Shown: positions 12,991 through 24,203 of the stretch, piece by piece
Layout: each line of letters starts with the position of its first letter
Position numbering within the stretch: the first letter of the stretch is position 1
Assembly (NCBI GenBank): GCA_963693365.1
Contig: CAVNZM010000012.1
Location: 2,294,001 to 2,358,000, forward strand
Length of the DNA: 64,000 bases
Reading direction: 5' to 3'
Origin: Amoebidium appalachense
Taxonomy: Eukaryota; Ichthyosporea
The notes under the pieces: generated by a model
Databases searched by the model: none
Seen by the model: the letters and a program-made list of their open reading frames with translations, nothing else
Told to the model about the DNA's origin: nothing
Translations under genes and position numbers: made by a program

Positions 12991-13503
12991 ATGGGAAGAG
13001 CAAAATGTCCAGTTCCCATGTATGAAGGAGAAGGCAAGGGCAAAATCTCCTACTCAATGTGGGCCATGCGCATGAAGTGCTTCCTCGAGGGCGAGGAATT
13101 ATGGTACACGATTGAAGACGTGGCTCCTGAAGTGATAGGAGAGGACGGCGAACCGGTGGAGCAACCTCCGGTGGAGATCGACCCCTTGGATCAGAAGAAG
13201 GCGACTTCCTACCTGGTGGAGACACTAGGTGATGTACCTGCAAGCCTGTGTCGGCGAGCTATTGCCGTAGGAAATCCCAAGGACATATGGGATACGGTAG
13301 CATCATACGCTGCGCGCAACACAGATGAGCACAAGAGAATGTTGATTCAACAGTTCTGGCGTGCTGATATGATGCCGACGGAAAGCGTGCTGGAGTATGC
13401 GGCCCGCCTGGAGTGCATTGTGCAGGATCTTCTTCATATCGATCCCAATGGAGTTAGTGAGGACATGGTTGCCGAGAAATTCCTGGACGGTCTGATGGTG
13501 TAG
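12991..13503 (+). CDS. gag: Copia Gag, N-terminal ORF
   Basis: The 170-codon frame starts 35 bases after the primer-binding site and encodes a UBN2/retrotran_gag-like capsid region, including MWAMRMKCFLEGEELW near the start and EYAARLECIVQDL and EKFLDGL near the end. It stops at TAG 13501-13503. The natural continuation (ADDRFRTDV, then EKTMEKIIAKLRG) lies one base back, in the frame of pol, so Gag is split from its zinc knuckle. Most copia elements have one continuous gag-pol frame. The break is either a small indel or a -1 recoding site; no classical slippery heptamer is evident at the junction. Confidence 0.85.
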   Translation: MGRAKCPVPMYEGEGKGKISYSMWAMRMKCFLEGEELWYTIEDVAPEVIGEDGEPVEQPPVEIDPLDQKKATSYLVETLGDVPASLCRRAIAVGNPKDIWDTVASYAARNTDEHKRMLIQQFWRADMMPTESVLEYAARLECIVQDLLHIDPNGVSEDMVAEKFLDGLMV

Positions 13504-13568
13504 GCGCTGACGACCGATTCCGCACCGACGTTAGGACCATTCAAGCTTTACCAGCAGCTGAGAAGACA

Positions 13569-16500
13569 ATGGAAAAGATAATCGCCAAGCTGCGTGGTTT
13601 TGAGGAGAACGAGGCTGCAAGGGAACAGCAGCGGGTGATGATGACCAGCACCCAATGGCGCGGCGGTACGCCACGACAGGACACCGGCAAGCCGCGCGTG
13701 ACTGACATATCCAAGGTGGAGTGTTACAAATGTCACAAGTTTGGGCACTACAAGTCACAGTGTCCAAAGAAGAAGAAGGGCGGCAATCGCGGCGACAAGG
13801 CGAAGCAGAACGGAGCATCCAAGGAGATACTCGCCATGGCGGTAAACAGCGGACTCCCTTCTTCAACTGAGTGGTATTGGGACTGCGGCGCAACCTCCCA
13901 TGTCACATGCCGAAAGGACTGGATGGAAGACTTCCGGTCGATCACACCCAAACCCGTCGCTCTGGGTAACACCCCGGGTGTGATGGCGCTAGGAATAGGC
14001 GTCGTAAGATTAACAAGTGAGTTCCAGGGCAACAGCATGACATTTAGACTGCAGAATGTGCTGTACGTGCCAGCATTTGGAACTAACGTGATGTCGGCTT
14101 CAAGCGCCGGCAAGCACGGGTTAAGAGGCATCACCGACGGTCGACAGTGTACGATTGAGAGTGCCACAGATGGCCAAGTTGTGGCCCGTGGGGTAGTGGA
14201 GGGAGGCCTGTATCGTCTCCTAGTGAAACCCGTATGTGAGAGCGTGAACATGGTGACCACTGCAGTCGGCAGCAGTGGGGGTAACACCGTGTGTGAGCCG
14301 GTAAAGGGCAGCGCCAGTTTATGGCACCGGCGGTTTGGTCATGTGGCAACAAACACGCTACAGAAAATGGCTAAAGAAAACATCGTCGAGGGTCTGTGCA
14401 TCGACTGCAAACCCCAGGATGACGGTGTGTGCGAGGGATGCGCGAGAGGGAAGCAAGCCCGGCTCTCTTTCAGTAAGCTACCCCGCAAGACAGCGCCAGC
14501 GAAGCTCGACAGAGTTCATTCTGATGTGGCAGGACCGTTCAACAAGGAGTCGCTGCAAGGTTCCAAGTATTATGTCACCTTCATCGACGACAAGACAAGG
14601 TTCACTACGGTGTACTTCATGAAACATAAATCCCAAGTGCATACTTACTTCAAGAAGTACAAGGCACACGTAGAGAAGCAACACGGTGCCAGCATCAAGA
14701 TTCTGCGTTCCGACAACGGGGGTGAGTACACCTCCACTGAGTTCAAGTCGTTCCTGGAAGCGTGCGGCATTGAACATGAGGCGACAGTCCCTTACACACC
14801 AGAGCAGAATGGTGTAGCAGAGAGGGCTAACAGGACCATTGTCGAGACGGCGCGCTGCATGCTGCAGTCAGCAGGCATGAGTATGGGGTTCTGGCAGCTA
14901 GCAGTACAGGCAGCTGTGTACATCAAGAACCTGACGCCAACCACAGTACTGGGTGGCATGACACCTTGGGAGGCATGGTATGGAGAGAAGCCCGATGTTA
15001 GCCATCTACGTGTATTTGGTAGCAAGGCATTTGTCCATGTGCCGAAGGACGAGCGCAGGAAGCTAGACGCCAAGAGTCGGGAGTGTAAATTCGTCGGCTA
15101 CACAGGTGACAGCAAGACGTACTTGTTGTGGGACACCGAGGCGCGCAAGACTATCGTCGGGCGAGATGTGGTGATCGATGAATCATGCACCCCAAAGGCC
15201 GGTATTCCGGTGATGCAAGATGAGCCAATGGAATTGCTGATGCATAAGCCAATCGGAAATCAGCAGAGCTTGGAATCGAGGGATCCAATCAGCGCCAAGA
15301 AGCAACATTCCTTTCGGAAGCCTACAATCGGCACTGACAGTGGATATGATTCAGATGCTATCGGCGACGGCGCGGGCGAGGACAGCGGCGATTCGGACGC
15401 GGCAGGGTCAGGAGACGAGGAAGATAGTGCAGAGTTGCAGGTTGCAACCAGAAGTGCCTATCCGTCTATGACTACAAGGCGCGGTGGGACCTACGGCATC
15501 AACGCAGGTGTAGTAGAGTACCGCGACAGTATCAGCATGGCAATTGAGAGTGCTGATAGCAATGAGGATGACCCTGTGACACTGGAAGAAGCAATCTCCA
15601 GGCCAGATGGTGCAAAGTGGAAGGCTGCGCTGGACGAGGAGTACGAATCTCTAGTCAAGAATGGGACATGGTCACTGGTGCCACTCCCACCAGGTCGTCG
15701 GGCAGTTTCCTTCAAGTGGGTCTTCAAGATGAAACGCAACGCCGACGGCAGTGTCGAGCGCTACAAGGCCCGTGGTGTGGCCAGGGGCTTCTCTCAGCAA
15801 GAGGGGATAGACTACGAAGAGACCTTTGCCCCGGTAGCCAAGTTCACCAGCTTCAGACTTCTCTTCGCTATGGCAGCGGCAGAGAACATGCACCTCACAC
15901 AAATAGATATCGTCACGGCGTTCCTGAACGGCGACATCAAGGAAGAGCTGTACATGCAGCAACCGCGTGGGTACGAGGTACCCGGAAAGGAAGACTATGT
16001 GTGTCGTTTGCACAAAAGTCTGTATGGCCTCAAGCAAGCAGCAAGGTGCTGGAATGAGAAGATGCATGAGGCTATGGTCGATCTTGGCTTCACACGTGTG
16101 GAAGCTGATCGATGTGTCTACTTCAAGGTCAACGGAAGTGGAAAGACGGTGGTGGCTGTGCATGTGGACGACATGCTAGTGGCGGCGTCGACAGATGATC
16201 TTATTCAAGAATTCGTCAGGCAGGTTGGGACGAAGTTCTCCGTCAAGGTGATCGGCGAGCCAAAGCTGCTACTCGGTGTGCAGGTCAGTCGCGACGCTGC
16301 AACAGGCGATATAAAGTTGTCACAGGAAACGTACATCAAGTCATTGATGCGGCGCTTCAACATGGTCGACTGCAAGGCTAAGTCAACACCGCTACCGGAG
16401 CGATGTGTGTTGAGCAAGGCCATGAGTCCGGCAAGCGAGGAGGAGAGAGTGGCGATGCGGCAAGTTCCTTATGCCAGAGCTGTGGGCTCCTTAATGTACG

Positions 16501-17135
16501 CAATGGTGGCCACCCGGCCAGACATTGCACAAGCAGTGGGGGAACTTAGTAAGTTCGTGAGCAACCCGGGACTTCAACACTGGGACGCAGCCAAACATCT
16601 TCTCCGGTACCTCAAGGGGACAACCAACTACGGGATTGTCTACCGCGGAGGACGAGGAGGGAGTACAACAGTGGAGGGATTCACTGACTCCGATTACGCT
16701 GGCAACTCCGACGACCGTAAGTCGACGAGCGGATACATCTTCACTGCCAATGGATCTGCCATCAGCTGGGGCAGCAAGCAACAGAAGACTGTGGCTACTT
16801 CATCTACAGAGGCGGAGTATATGGCTACGTGCCTGGCAGTCAAAGAGGCTAAGTGGCTACGACAGCTGCTGGGGCAGCTGGGCTACGATATGAGTGAGGC
16901 GACCATCATCTACGCCGACAACCAGGCCAGCATCAAGCTTGCAAGGAACCCGATGCTCCATAACAGGAGCAAACACATCGACGTTCAGTACCACTACACC
17001 CGTGAGTGTGTGGAGAATGGGGATGTAGAACTTGTGTATTGCAGCACGAACAGTAACGTGGCCGACATGTGCACCAAAGCTTTAGGGAGACTTAAGTTGG
17101 TGCAGCATCGGCAGGCCATCGGCATGGCTGAGTAA
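13569..17135 (+). CDS. pol: Copia Pol polyprotein (zinc knuckle, protease, integrase, RT, RNase H)
   Basis: Open for 1188 codons from the first in-frame ATG; the frame is already open upstream of it. In order: CCHC knuckle CYKCHKFGHYKSQC near residue 52; aspartic protease WDCGATSHV near 104, with Cys where Ser or Thr is usual after the catalytic Asp; integrase zinc-binding region near 250-290; integrase catalytic core with HSDVAGPF, DDKTRF, DNGGEYTS and PEQNGVAERANRT; reverse transcriptase with FKWVFKMKRNADG, KARGVARGFSQ and the VHVDDML active site near 865; RNase H with DSDYAGNSDDRKSTSGY, STEAEYMA and HIDVQYHYTRE. The protein copies and integrates the element's RNA. It ends 133 bases before the 3' LTR. 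The frame is intact, in keeping with a young copy. Confidence 0.95.
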   Translation: MEKIIAKLRGFEENEAAREQQRVMMTSTQWRGGTPRQDTGKPRVTDISKVECYKCHKFGHYKSQCPKKKKGGNRGDKAKQNGASKEILAMAVNSGLPSSTEWYWDCGATSHVTCRKDWMEDFRSITPKPVALGNTPGVMALGIGVVRLTSEFQGNSMTFRLQNVLYVPAFGTNVMSASSAGKHGLRGITDGRQCTIESATDGQVVARGVVEGGLYRLLVKPVCESVNMVTTAVGSSGGNTVCEPVKGSASLWHRRFGHVATNTLQKMAKENIVEGLCIDCKPQDDGVCEGCARGKQARLSFSKLPRKTAPAKLDRVHSDVAGPFNKESLQGSKYYVTFIDDKTRFTTVYFMKHKSQVHTYFKKYKAHVEKQHGASIKILRSDNGGEYTSTEFKSFLEACGIEHEATVPYTPEQNGVAERANRTIVETARCMLQSAGMSMGFWQLAVQAAVYIKNLTPTTVLGGMTPWEAWYGEKPDVSHLRVFGSKAFVHVPKDERRKLDAKSRECKFVGYTGDSKTYLLWDTEARKTIVGRDVVIDESCTPKAGIPVMQDEPMELLMHKPIGNQQSLESRDPISAKKQHSFRKPTIGTDSGYDSDAIGDGAGEDSGDSDAAGSGDEEDSAELQVATRSAYPSMTTRRGGTYGINAGVVEYRDSISMAIESADSNEDDPVTLEEAISRPDGAKWKAALDEEYESLVKNGTWSLVPLPPGRRAVSFKWVFKMKRNADGSVERYKARGVARGFSQQEGIDYEETFAPVAKFTSFRLLFAMAAAENMHLTQIDIVTAFLNGDIKEELYMQQPRGYEVPGKEDYVCRLHKSLYGLKQAARCWNEKMHEAMVDLGFTRVEADRCVYFKVNGSGKTVVAVHVDDMLVAASTDDLIQEFVRQVGTKFSVKVIGEPKLLLGVQVSRDAATGDIKLSQETYIKSLMRRFNMVDCKAKSTPLPERCVLSKAMSPASEEERVAMRQVPYARAVGSLMYAMVATRPDIAQAVGELSKFVSNPGLQHWDAAKHLLRYLKGTTNYGIVYRGGRGGSTTVEGFTDSDYAGNSDDRKSTSGYIFTANGSAISWGSKQQKTVATSSTEAEYMATCLAVKEAKWLRQLLGQLGYDMSEATIIYADNQASIKLARNPMLHNRSKHIDVQYHYTRECVENGDVELVYCSTNSNVADMCTKALGRLKLVQHRQAIGMAE

Positions 17136-17255
17136 GAACTACAAATAGTGTAGTGTTAATGTTCGTGTAGTAGGTGTTATATGTGTTAGTATAGTAGCAT
17201 AGTTTTAGAGTTGCATCTTAGGTTTAGGTTGCATGCGGTACATAGATAGAACACA

Positions 17256-17268
17256 GTGCAAGTGGGGG
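17256..17268 (+). other. Polypurine tract of the copia element
   Basis: GTGCAAGTGGGGG immediately precedes the 3' LTR start TGTCGAAC. Position and purine content fit the plus-strand primer. The tract is short and contains pyrimidines at its left end. Confidence 0.6.
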
Positions 17269-17574
17269 TGTCGAACAGGATAGCCATCCGGTATGCCCTG
17301 CGTTAGCGTAGCACTAGTGACCGGGAATATTCGAGATATTCGGGATAAACTGGTGGATAGGTTCACAATAGAACAGGATAGATCTAGAAGAGTCTAGAAG
17401 ATTCTATTGGAGTGTTTTGATTGGTAGCGACTAGATCCATAGCGGCGGGTAGACCAATCGGGAATAGTATGTAACATTCCAGTGAGCCAGACCACAAGTA
17501 TATAAAGGTCCCGGCGGGCCAGTCAATGCAAGTCAGCAAATAATAAAGTCTCACAGAGAAACCTCTAAGTTACA
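17269..17574 (+). repeat. 3' LTR of the copia element
   Basis: Begins TGTCGAAC and ends AAGTTACA, giving TG...CA termini. It retains an intact TATATAAAG at about 17499-17507 that is altered in the 5' LTR. Identity to the 5' LTR is about 99 percent. Confidence 0.95.
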
Positions 17575-17579
17575 TCCCC

Positions 17580-17740
17580 CTCCCCACAATTGAACGGCAC
17601 CCCCCTCCCCCCTCCCCCCTTCCTCCCTCTCCCCCCCCCCCCTTCCCCGCGGTCGGGGAGTCAATCCCCCTCCCCTTCCCCTCCTCTCCCCCTCCCCCTC
17701 GAGCTCCCCCCTACTTTCCCGGCCCCAGCGCCCCGCCCCC

Positions 17741-17776
<36 letters not shown>

Positions 17777-19189
17777 CCTCTTCCCCCCTCCGCGCCCCTC
17801 CCTCCCGATTCCGTGACAAGCTCAACCCTTCAGGTGACTTCTGAAAGGCCGCGTGCACATGAGCTGCACCGCGTGAGTCCACATACTATCACCCCCCGTC
17901 CTCATGACCGTCTCACTATTTGCTTGACTAGTACTAAGTATTTAGGTGCTAGCTAGCACATTATTGCCAAATCTCTGACAGTTTGTGGCTTAGCTAGTGC
18001 AAAGCCTCCAAATGCAAACGCTCAGTGTATCCCAAGAGCATAGGGGCCAGCGTATATACGGTCACAGGCCACACGTGCACCGTCAAAGTGACAGACAGAC
18101 ACCTCGCTTCTACAAGGGAATAGATTCAATAGATTCGATAGATTCTGATCTCCGACGGTAGCAGATTTTCAGCCAATCATACAAATGGTACTAAATTTTG
18201 CTAATAGATAAATGTAGTCTAAATTTGTCCACCAGTCTGCTAACGATTTTTGCCTCACGCGTTCAAGGAATATCGCCGCCCCAACATCTTGATGCTACAT
18301 TCTGGCCTAGTACCCGGTGAGTCTTCCATGGTGCGCGTGCGAAACTGGGAGTCAGTTCAGGTTCCTACTTATTATATATACGGATGCCTAAAACTGTAAA
18401 CATGTCTCAACGATTCCAATAATGTAACACCCAACTACAGCGAGTGCTGTACATGTGGTAATTTGATATACTGTGGAGGTTCCCAGTTCACCAGTACTGA
18501 TCATGAACCACGTGCACCTGAAGCGTCGAACAGACAGATCTGTACAGCAGCAAGCCCCAAATGCCAGCAAGAGCACCAGGGTATAAATAGCCCAGCCATA
18601 CACATTGGTAGCTGTGAGGCGTATGAACATTTATGTTCGACTGGGTGAAAGCTCACGCAGCATACATGTAGTCTCGTAACCATATTCACAAAATTATCGA
18701 TCCTGCTGACCCAATACCGGTATACCGTAGACTGCGCCTGAGTGGTGTGCAACAAACTTCTTATATTACAACTGTGACTGTGATACACTGTTCACATTGA
18801 TCGAAAAATGCTTCGAACAACTTTATTGCTAGTGGCAGCGTGCGGCGGCCAGGCATACACCGTCCCCAGGCCCAAAGCAGGCCAACCACTAAGAACGCAC
18901 CAACCCACGCACACACGGACGGATAACGCTCGATGCAATTTCACTGCTCGGAAAAACACATGACCCTATCGACAAAGAGGTGTACGAACTGTTTTCAAAC
19001 TACTCTGAAAGCGCACTGACAGGTGTAAGAGAATAAGGATGGGGGTTTTGTTGGTGTCGGATATCGATTGGTGCATATTGTGGGAAAGAACGCGTTTTCG
19101 CATTTTTAGAACTTTGTCACCGGAGAGGGACTGAAGATGAGCATTACCTTATACAAAGTGGCCAGTGTGGTGCCAGGTATAATCATAAT

Positions 19190-19232
<43 letters not shown>

Positions 19233-20374
19233 CGCACACACGCACACACGCCCGCCCGCCCGCCCGCCGCCCGCATGCATGCATGCAAGCACTCACGCAT
19301 GCACGCACACACACACACACCTTCACATGTTCACCCCCCCTCCTCCCCCCCACACACACATTGTGACACACACACACACACACACACACATCCCCTTTAT
19401 TGTTCACTCCCATTACATTTTTCGCTTCTGTAAAAGAGCTAGAGTTCATGCTAAGAAGCTTTCTCGCGCCGCAAGCATAACCTAGCTACCTAGCATTGCC
19501 ACGTACTATTTGGCATAATATGTCAGGCTGAGCGCCAACCTATTTTCTATGAGAATTGAGAATATGCGCAGCACGAATAGTAGAGTGCATATGTAGCAAC
19601 CATTTGCACAATTCGGTAAAAACATTGCCCTAACCTGGGCTATTCGATGCATCACATCATTACGTCACATATTCAATCAAGTTGCATGCCCTTGCCAACT
19701 CACTATTGTAGGCTGGCTTGGATATCTCGCTTACTGTACCACCAAGACCGAGAGGCTTTTAAGGGCATATTTTTTCAAATTTTCACGTTTTTCCTGAATC
19801 TACCTGCTTGCCCCCTCGGTTCTCTCGCCTCCGGACATGCCGTACAAATACCAGTATGAAAGGGATTATCCACCTATCCCTGTCCTCTCCTCCCTCCCTC
19901 CCTCCCCCGCACGGCCCCTTGAAGTCTCTTATGTCGGACCCCCCCGGCTCCGTCCCCACATCTTTGTTTTGAAGTTTCATATGTTCTTTAGACACTGCCT
20001 ACCGCTACTGCCAGCCCCTGCACTTTTGCACACTCATTACGCACAACCCAGACAATTATACATGCCCCGAAAAACACCGTGTGCGGAAAAGCACAAGTAG
20101 AACTAAATACCAGGATAAGAAGCAAAAAACGATTCCCCCCCCCCCCCCCCCTCGAAAAACATAAACGGACCTGCTTATCAGCAACCAAGCACTTTTCATA
20201 TGTGCTAGCGCAAAGGCAAGTGCACAGTGACACCACCTTGCAGAACTTATACACACGAACCATTAACCCCTAAGATATTTAACACATAAACTGAAAGAGT
20301 TCATATTCTATAAGTTCCGAACCGAAAAAAATAAACAAAAAAATAAACAGAAGTTAATAGACTAAACTCTCCGC
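17580..20374. other. Intergenic region between the copia element and the G alpha gene
   Basis: A C-rich pyrimidine block runs from 17580 to about 17815, with a C homopolymer at about 17741-17774. A (CA)n tract lies at about 19195-19225 with smaller ones to 19390. The rest is unique sequence without a recognisable gene. The part next to 20375 should hold the 3' UTR of the minus-strand G alpha gene. Confidence 0.5.
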
Positions 20375-21009
20375 TCATAGCAAACCGCAATCACGGAGGT
20401 TGTTCTGAATAATAATGTCAGTGACGGCGGCAAACACAAACTTGACGTTTTCCGTGTCTGTGGCGCATGTGAAGTGTGTGTAGATCGTCTTTTCTCGTTG
20501 GTTGCGGTTCAGTGCCTCGAACTTCTCCTGGATGTACTGTGATGTCTGCTCGTACGAGTTGTCCCCTGCATCATGCAACACAAAGAGTCAGCACCTATAC
20601 ACTGCTGTAACAACCAACAACCCCCCCCCCCCCCCCCCCCCCCGGCGCTTCCCCCCCTCAACCACCACCACCACCACCCAAAAAAAAAAAAAAAAAAAAA
20701 ATGAAGGGAAGAAAGAAAGACAGCAAGCAGACACCATCAGATATCCCCCCCCCCCCCCCCCCCCCCCCCCCCCGCGTCCTCCTGTTCACAGTTACGTTCG
20801 TAACCACGAACCCGTAAGCAAAAACCGACTTCAAACTCACAAACAGACACAACGGGGAAAAGGATAGCGAAAAGTGGAGTGGCTGCAACGAGGAGGGAGG
20901 GAGGGTGCGCGGGGAAGAGGGGAGGAGGGGAGGAGGTAGGGAGGAGGGAAGGAGGGAGAGCCATAAAGAGGGAGGAATGGAGGGAGGGGAAGAGACAGAG
21001 CAAGAAAGA

Positions 21010-21050
<41 letters not shown>

Positions 21051-21201
21051 AGAGGGAAAGAGAGAGAGAAAGAAAGGGAGAAGAAAGGAGGGAGGGAGAG
21101 AGCGGTGTCGGGGAGGGAGAGAGTCAGAGAGAGAGAGAAAGAGAAAAGATACCGAGGGGAGAGGGAGTGGTGGTCCTGGTGGTGGTGGTGGTGGTGGTGG
21201 T

Positions 21202-21249
<48 letters not shown>

Positions 21250-21916
21250 ACCTGTACCTGTGTACTCTGGGAAGCAGTAGGTCAGGGGCTGGATTTTGAT
21301 CTTCTCCTTAAACAGATCGACCTTGTTAAGGAACAGGATGATGCTCGTCTGTACGAACCACTTGCTGTTGCAGATGCTGTCGAACAGCTTCAGAGACTCG
21401 TGCATGCGGTTCTGCACCCCACAAAACAAAATCGTTAGCAACAGGGAAGAGACGCACACACCCACCCACCAACCTCCCCACACACACAGAGAAAAATGCA
21501 GCCCGCAGCCCCCCCCCCCCTCCCCCCGGGCTTGCAGAGTGAATGTGTGATCCGTGTTTCGTTTGACTGTGTGTGTGTATTAACACACGCCGCCGAGGGT
21601 AGGTGGGGGGGGGGGGGGGGGGGGGAGGGGGGGAGGGGGGTTTTGAATGCGTCAAAAAGTACGAAGTACACAAGAACAAACGGATAACACGATGCAGAAT
21701 GCAAGCCATACATAAAGAGTATGCATAATAAGCAGAGCCCATCCTCAGGGGGGGCCCACGTCATCCACAGTACCCGAGTTTCGACCTATTCCCCTCATTA
21801 ACGAAACCCAACTCAGATACTGTTTCACTTGAACATGAGTAGGTCACCCGTCTTGATCAGAGACGAGCAGGGTTGCTTATGCAGGCAAGGGCAGTGGGAA
21901 AGGCCGGGGGTTAAAG

Positions 21917-21957
<41 letters not shown>

Positions 21958-22312
21958 ACACCACCAGACAGAAGAAAGGCAAATCATGCTTAAGGCACAT
22001 AGTAACCGCGATTAAAGAAACTCAGGCATGAATACACGTGCGGTCAGGCATCGAAGGAAAGAAACTGTATAAGCCAAAAGCTACCTCGAGTGATGGTGAG
22101 AGAGTGGGCAAGAGTGCAGGAGAACGAAGCTAAGGAAATGCGTGGGAAAGTAAGGGCGATTAGAAAAAGAGAGGGAGAGGGAGGGGAAAGGGAGGATGGG
22201 GAGAGGGGGGGAGGGGGGAGGGGGGAGGGGAAGGGGAGTGGAGAGAGAAAGGCGGAGAGGGAGGGAGGCAGGGAAGAAGCAAGAGAGGAGGGGGGGGGGG
22301 GGGGGGGGGGGG

Positions 22313-22378
<66 letters not shown>

Positions 22379-22482
22379 CAAAACCGACACACACACACAC
22401 AGGAGTGTAGTGAGAAAGTGTGTATGTGTGAGAAAAAGAGAGATATGAGAGTGGGATAGAGTGGGAGAAAGGGATGTGTGTT

Positions 22483-22533
<51 letters not shown>

Positions 22534-22721
22534 ACGGGTGCGCGATACAGAGTAGGCTAGAGTGGGAGAAAGAGGCATGTGTGTGTGTGTGTGTGTGTGT
22601 GTGATCGAGAGCGAAAGAGAGAGAGAGAGAAAAGAGAGAGAGAGGGAGAGAGCGGAATAGACAGAGAGAAAGAATGAGAGAGAAAGGGAGAGAGCAAGAA
22701 AGAGGGAAGGAGACATGGGGG

Positions 22722-22804
<83 letters not shown>

Positions 22805-24139
22805 GGGAGGCAGGCAGAAACACACCGTCTCCTCGTCCTCCAGCAGGACCTGGTCGTATGCGCTGATAGCCACACAGAAGATGATGGCAGTGACGTTCTC
22901 GAAGCAGTGGATCCACTTCTTACGCTCAGACCGCTGCCCTCCAACATCGAACATTCTGCACCAGCATGAAAAAAAATGAGATGCTGTGTACCTATCTATG
23001 CACGAATGCCATCAACCTGCCTCCCCCCCCCCCCCCCCCCCCCCCAAACCCCTTCCCCGCCCCCCGCGAGGACCTACAGGCCACACAGTTTCACTCTTCC
23101 CTCCACCAACCACCAGATATCATCATCACGTCTGTTTGGTTCGACACAGCCATCCGGTGTACGTGTGCTCGAATGAACTTGACGAGATAGACACGGCGGA
23201 ACCACACCACCCCTTCAATTCTAACAGCCCCCCCCCCACCCAAACACACACACACACCGTGTGCCTATCCTTCGACTAAAGCATATTAGCACGTGCGAAT
23301 GAGAGAGTCGCAAGACCAGGTAGCCGGGCAGGTGTGCAAGGAAACCATGGACTTGAGGATGGTTAGTGGGATACAAATCATATGCCTAAAATAGCCATGC
23401 GACTGGTGTACACGGGTGCCAGAGAATGTCACCAAAGAACAACATCAAACAATAGCCAAGAGTTGCCTATTATAGGTGCACACAATGGCTGTATAATCGA
23501 CAAGGAGGGCACCAGCAACCGGCCAACACGAGCTTCATGACCTGACTGACGAGCATACCAGCACAGTGAGGCACACATATACCCGCACACACTCATACAC
23601 ACAAACCAATATGAAAACACTATGTACTATATTACACAATTAAACAACCACTCCTTGCACATGCAACCGACCTGAAGTGCAAGTCCTTGTAGAAGAATTG
23701 TGTCTCGATAATGCCCGTGGTCTTCACACGTGTGTGCAGAATGTCCTGCTCCGTGGGGATGTACACAGGGTCTGAAATCCGGTCAATGGCGTCGAAGTAG
23801 CTGCAAGAAACAGGCTTGTTAATACGGGCTGCACATAAACAACGTGCAATACAACGGAATGAACAGAGACGAAAGGCTGGGCGGAAAGGTGGGGAGGAAG
23901 GGAGTTTCAAGAGAGTAACAGAAAGAGAGACAAGAGTTAGAGAGGAGGACGAGGCTTAGGGGAGCGCCGGATTGGTAACTGAGAGTGGTACATAACGTAC
24001 ATAGTCGTCGTCCAGACCACAGAAATAGAGCAGAGAGGGAAATGCGTGTGTGATGTATGAAAGAAATCGAGCCCGGGAAGCATAATTGAACAGCCCAGAA
24101 AGGTGGATTGGCTATCACGGTTGATTATAGGGAATGTGT

Positions 24140-24203
<64 letters not shown>

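Larger units (their letters stand above)
12633..17579 (+). mobile_element. Ty1/copia LTR retrotransposon, nearly intact
   Basis: Complete element: two LTRs, primer-binding site, gag, pol in the copia order (protease, integrase, reverse transcriptase, RNase H), purine tract, and a likely 5-bp target duplication TCCCC at 12633-12637 and 17575-17579. The duplication sits in C-rich sequence, so it could partly be chance. The LTRs differ at only three of about 305 positions, indicating recent insertion. Gag and pol are in different frames, which may block expression unless frameshifting occurs. Confidence 0.95.
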
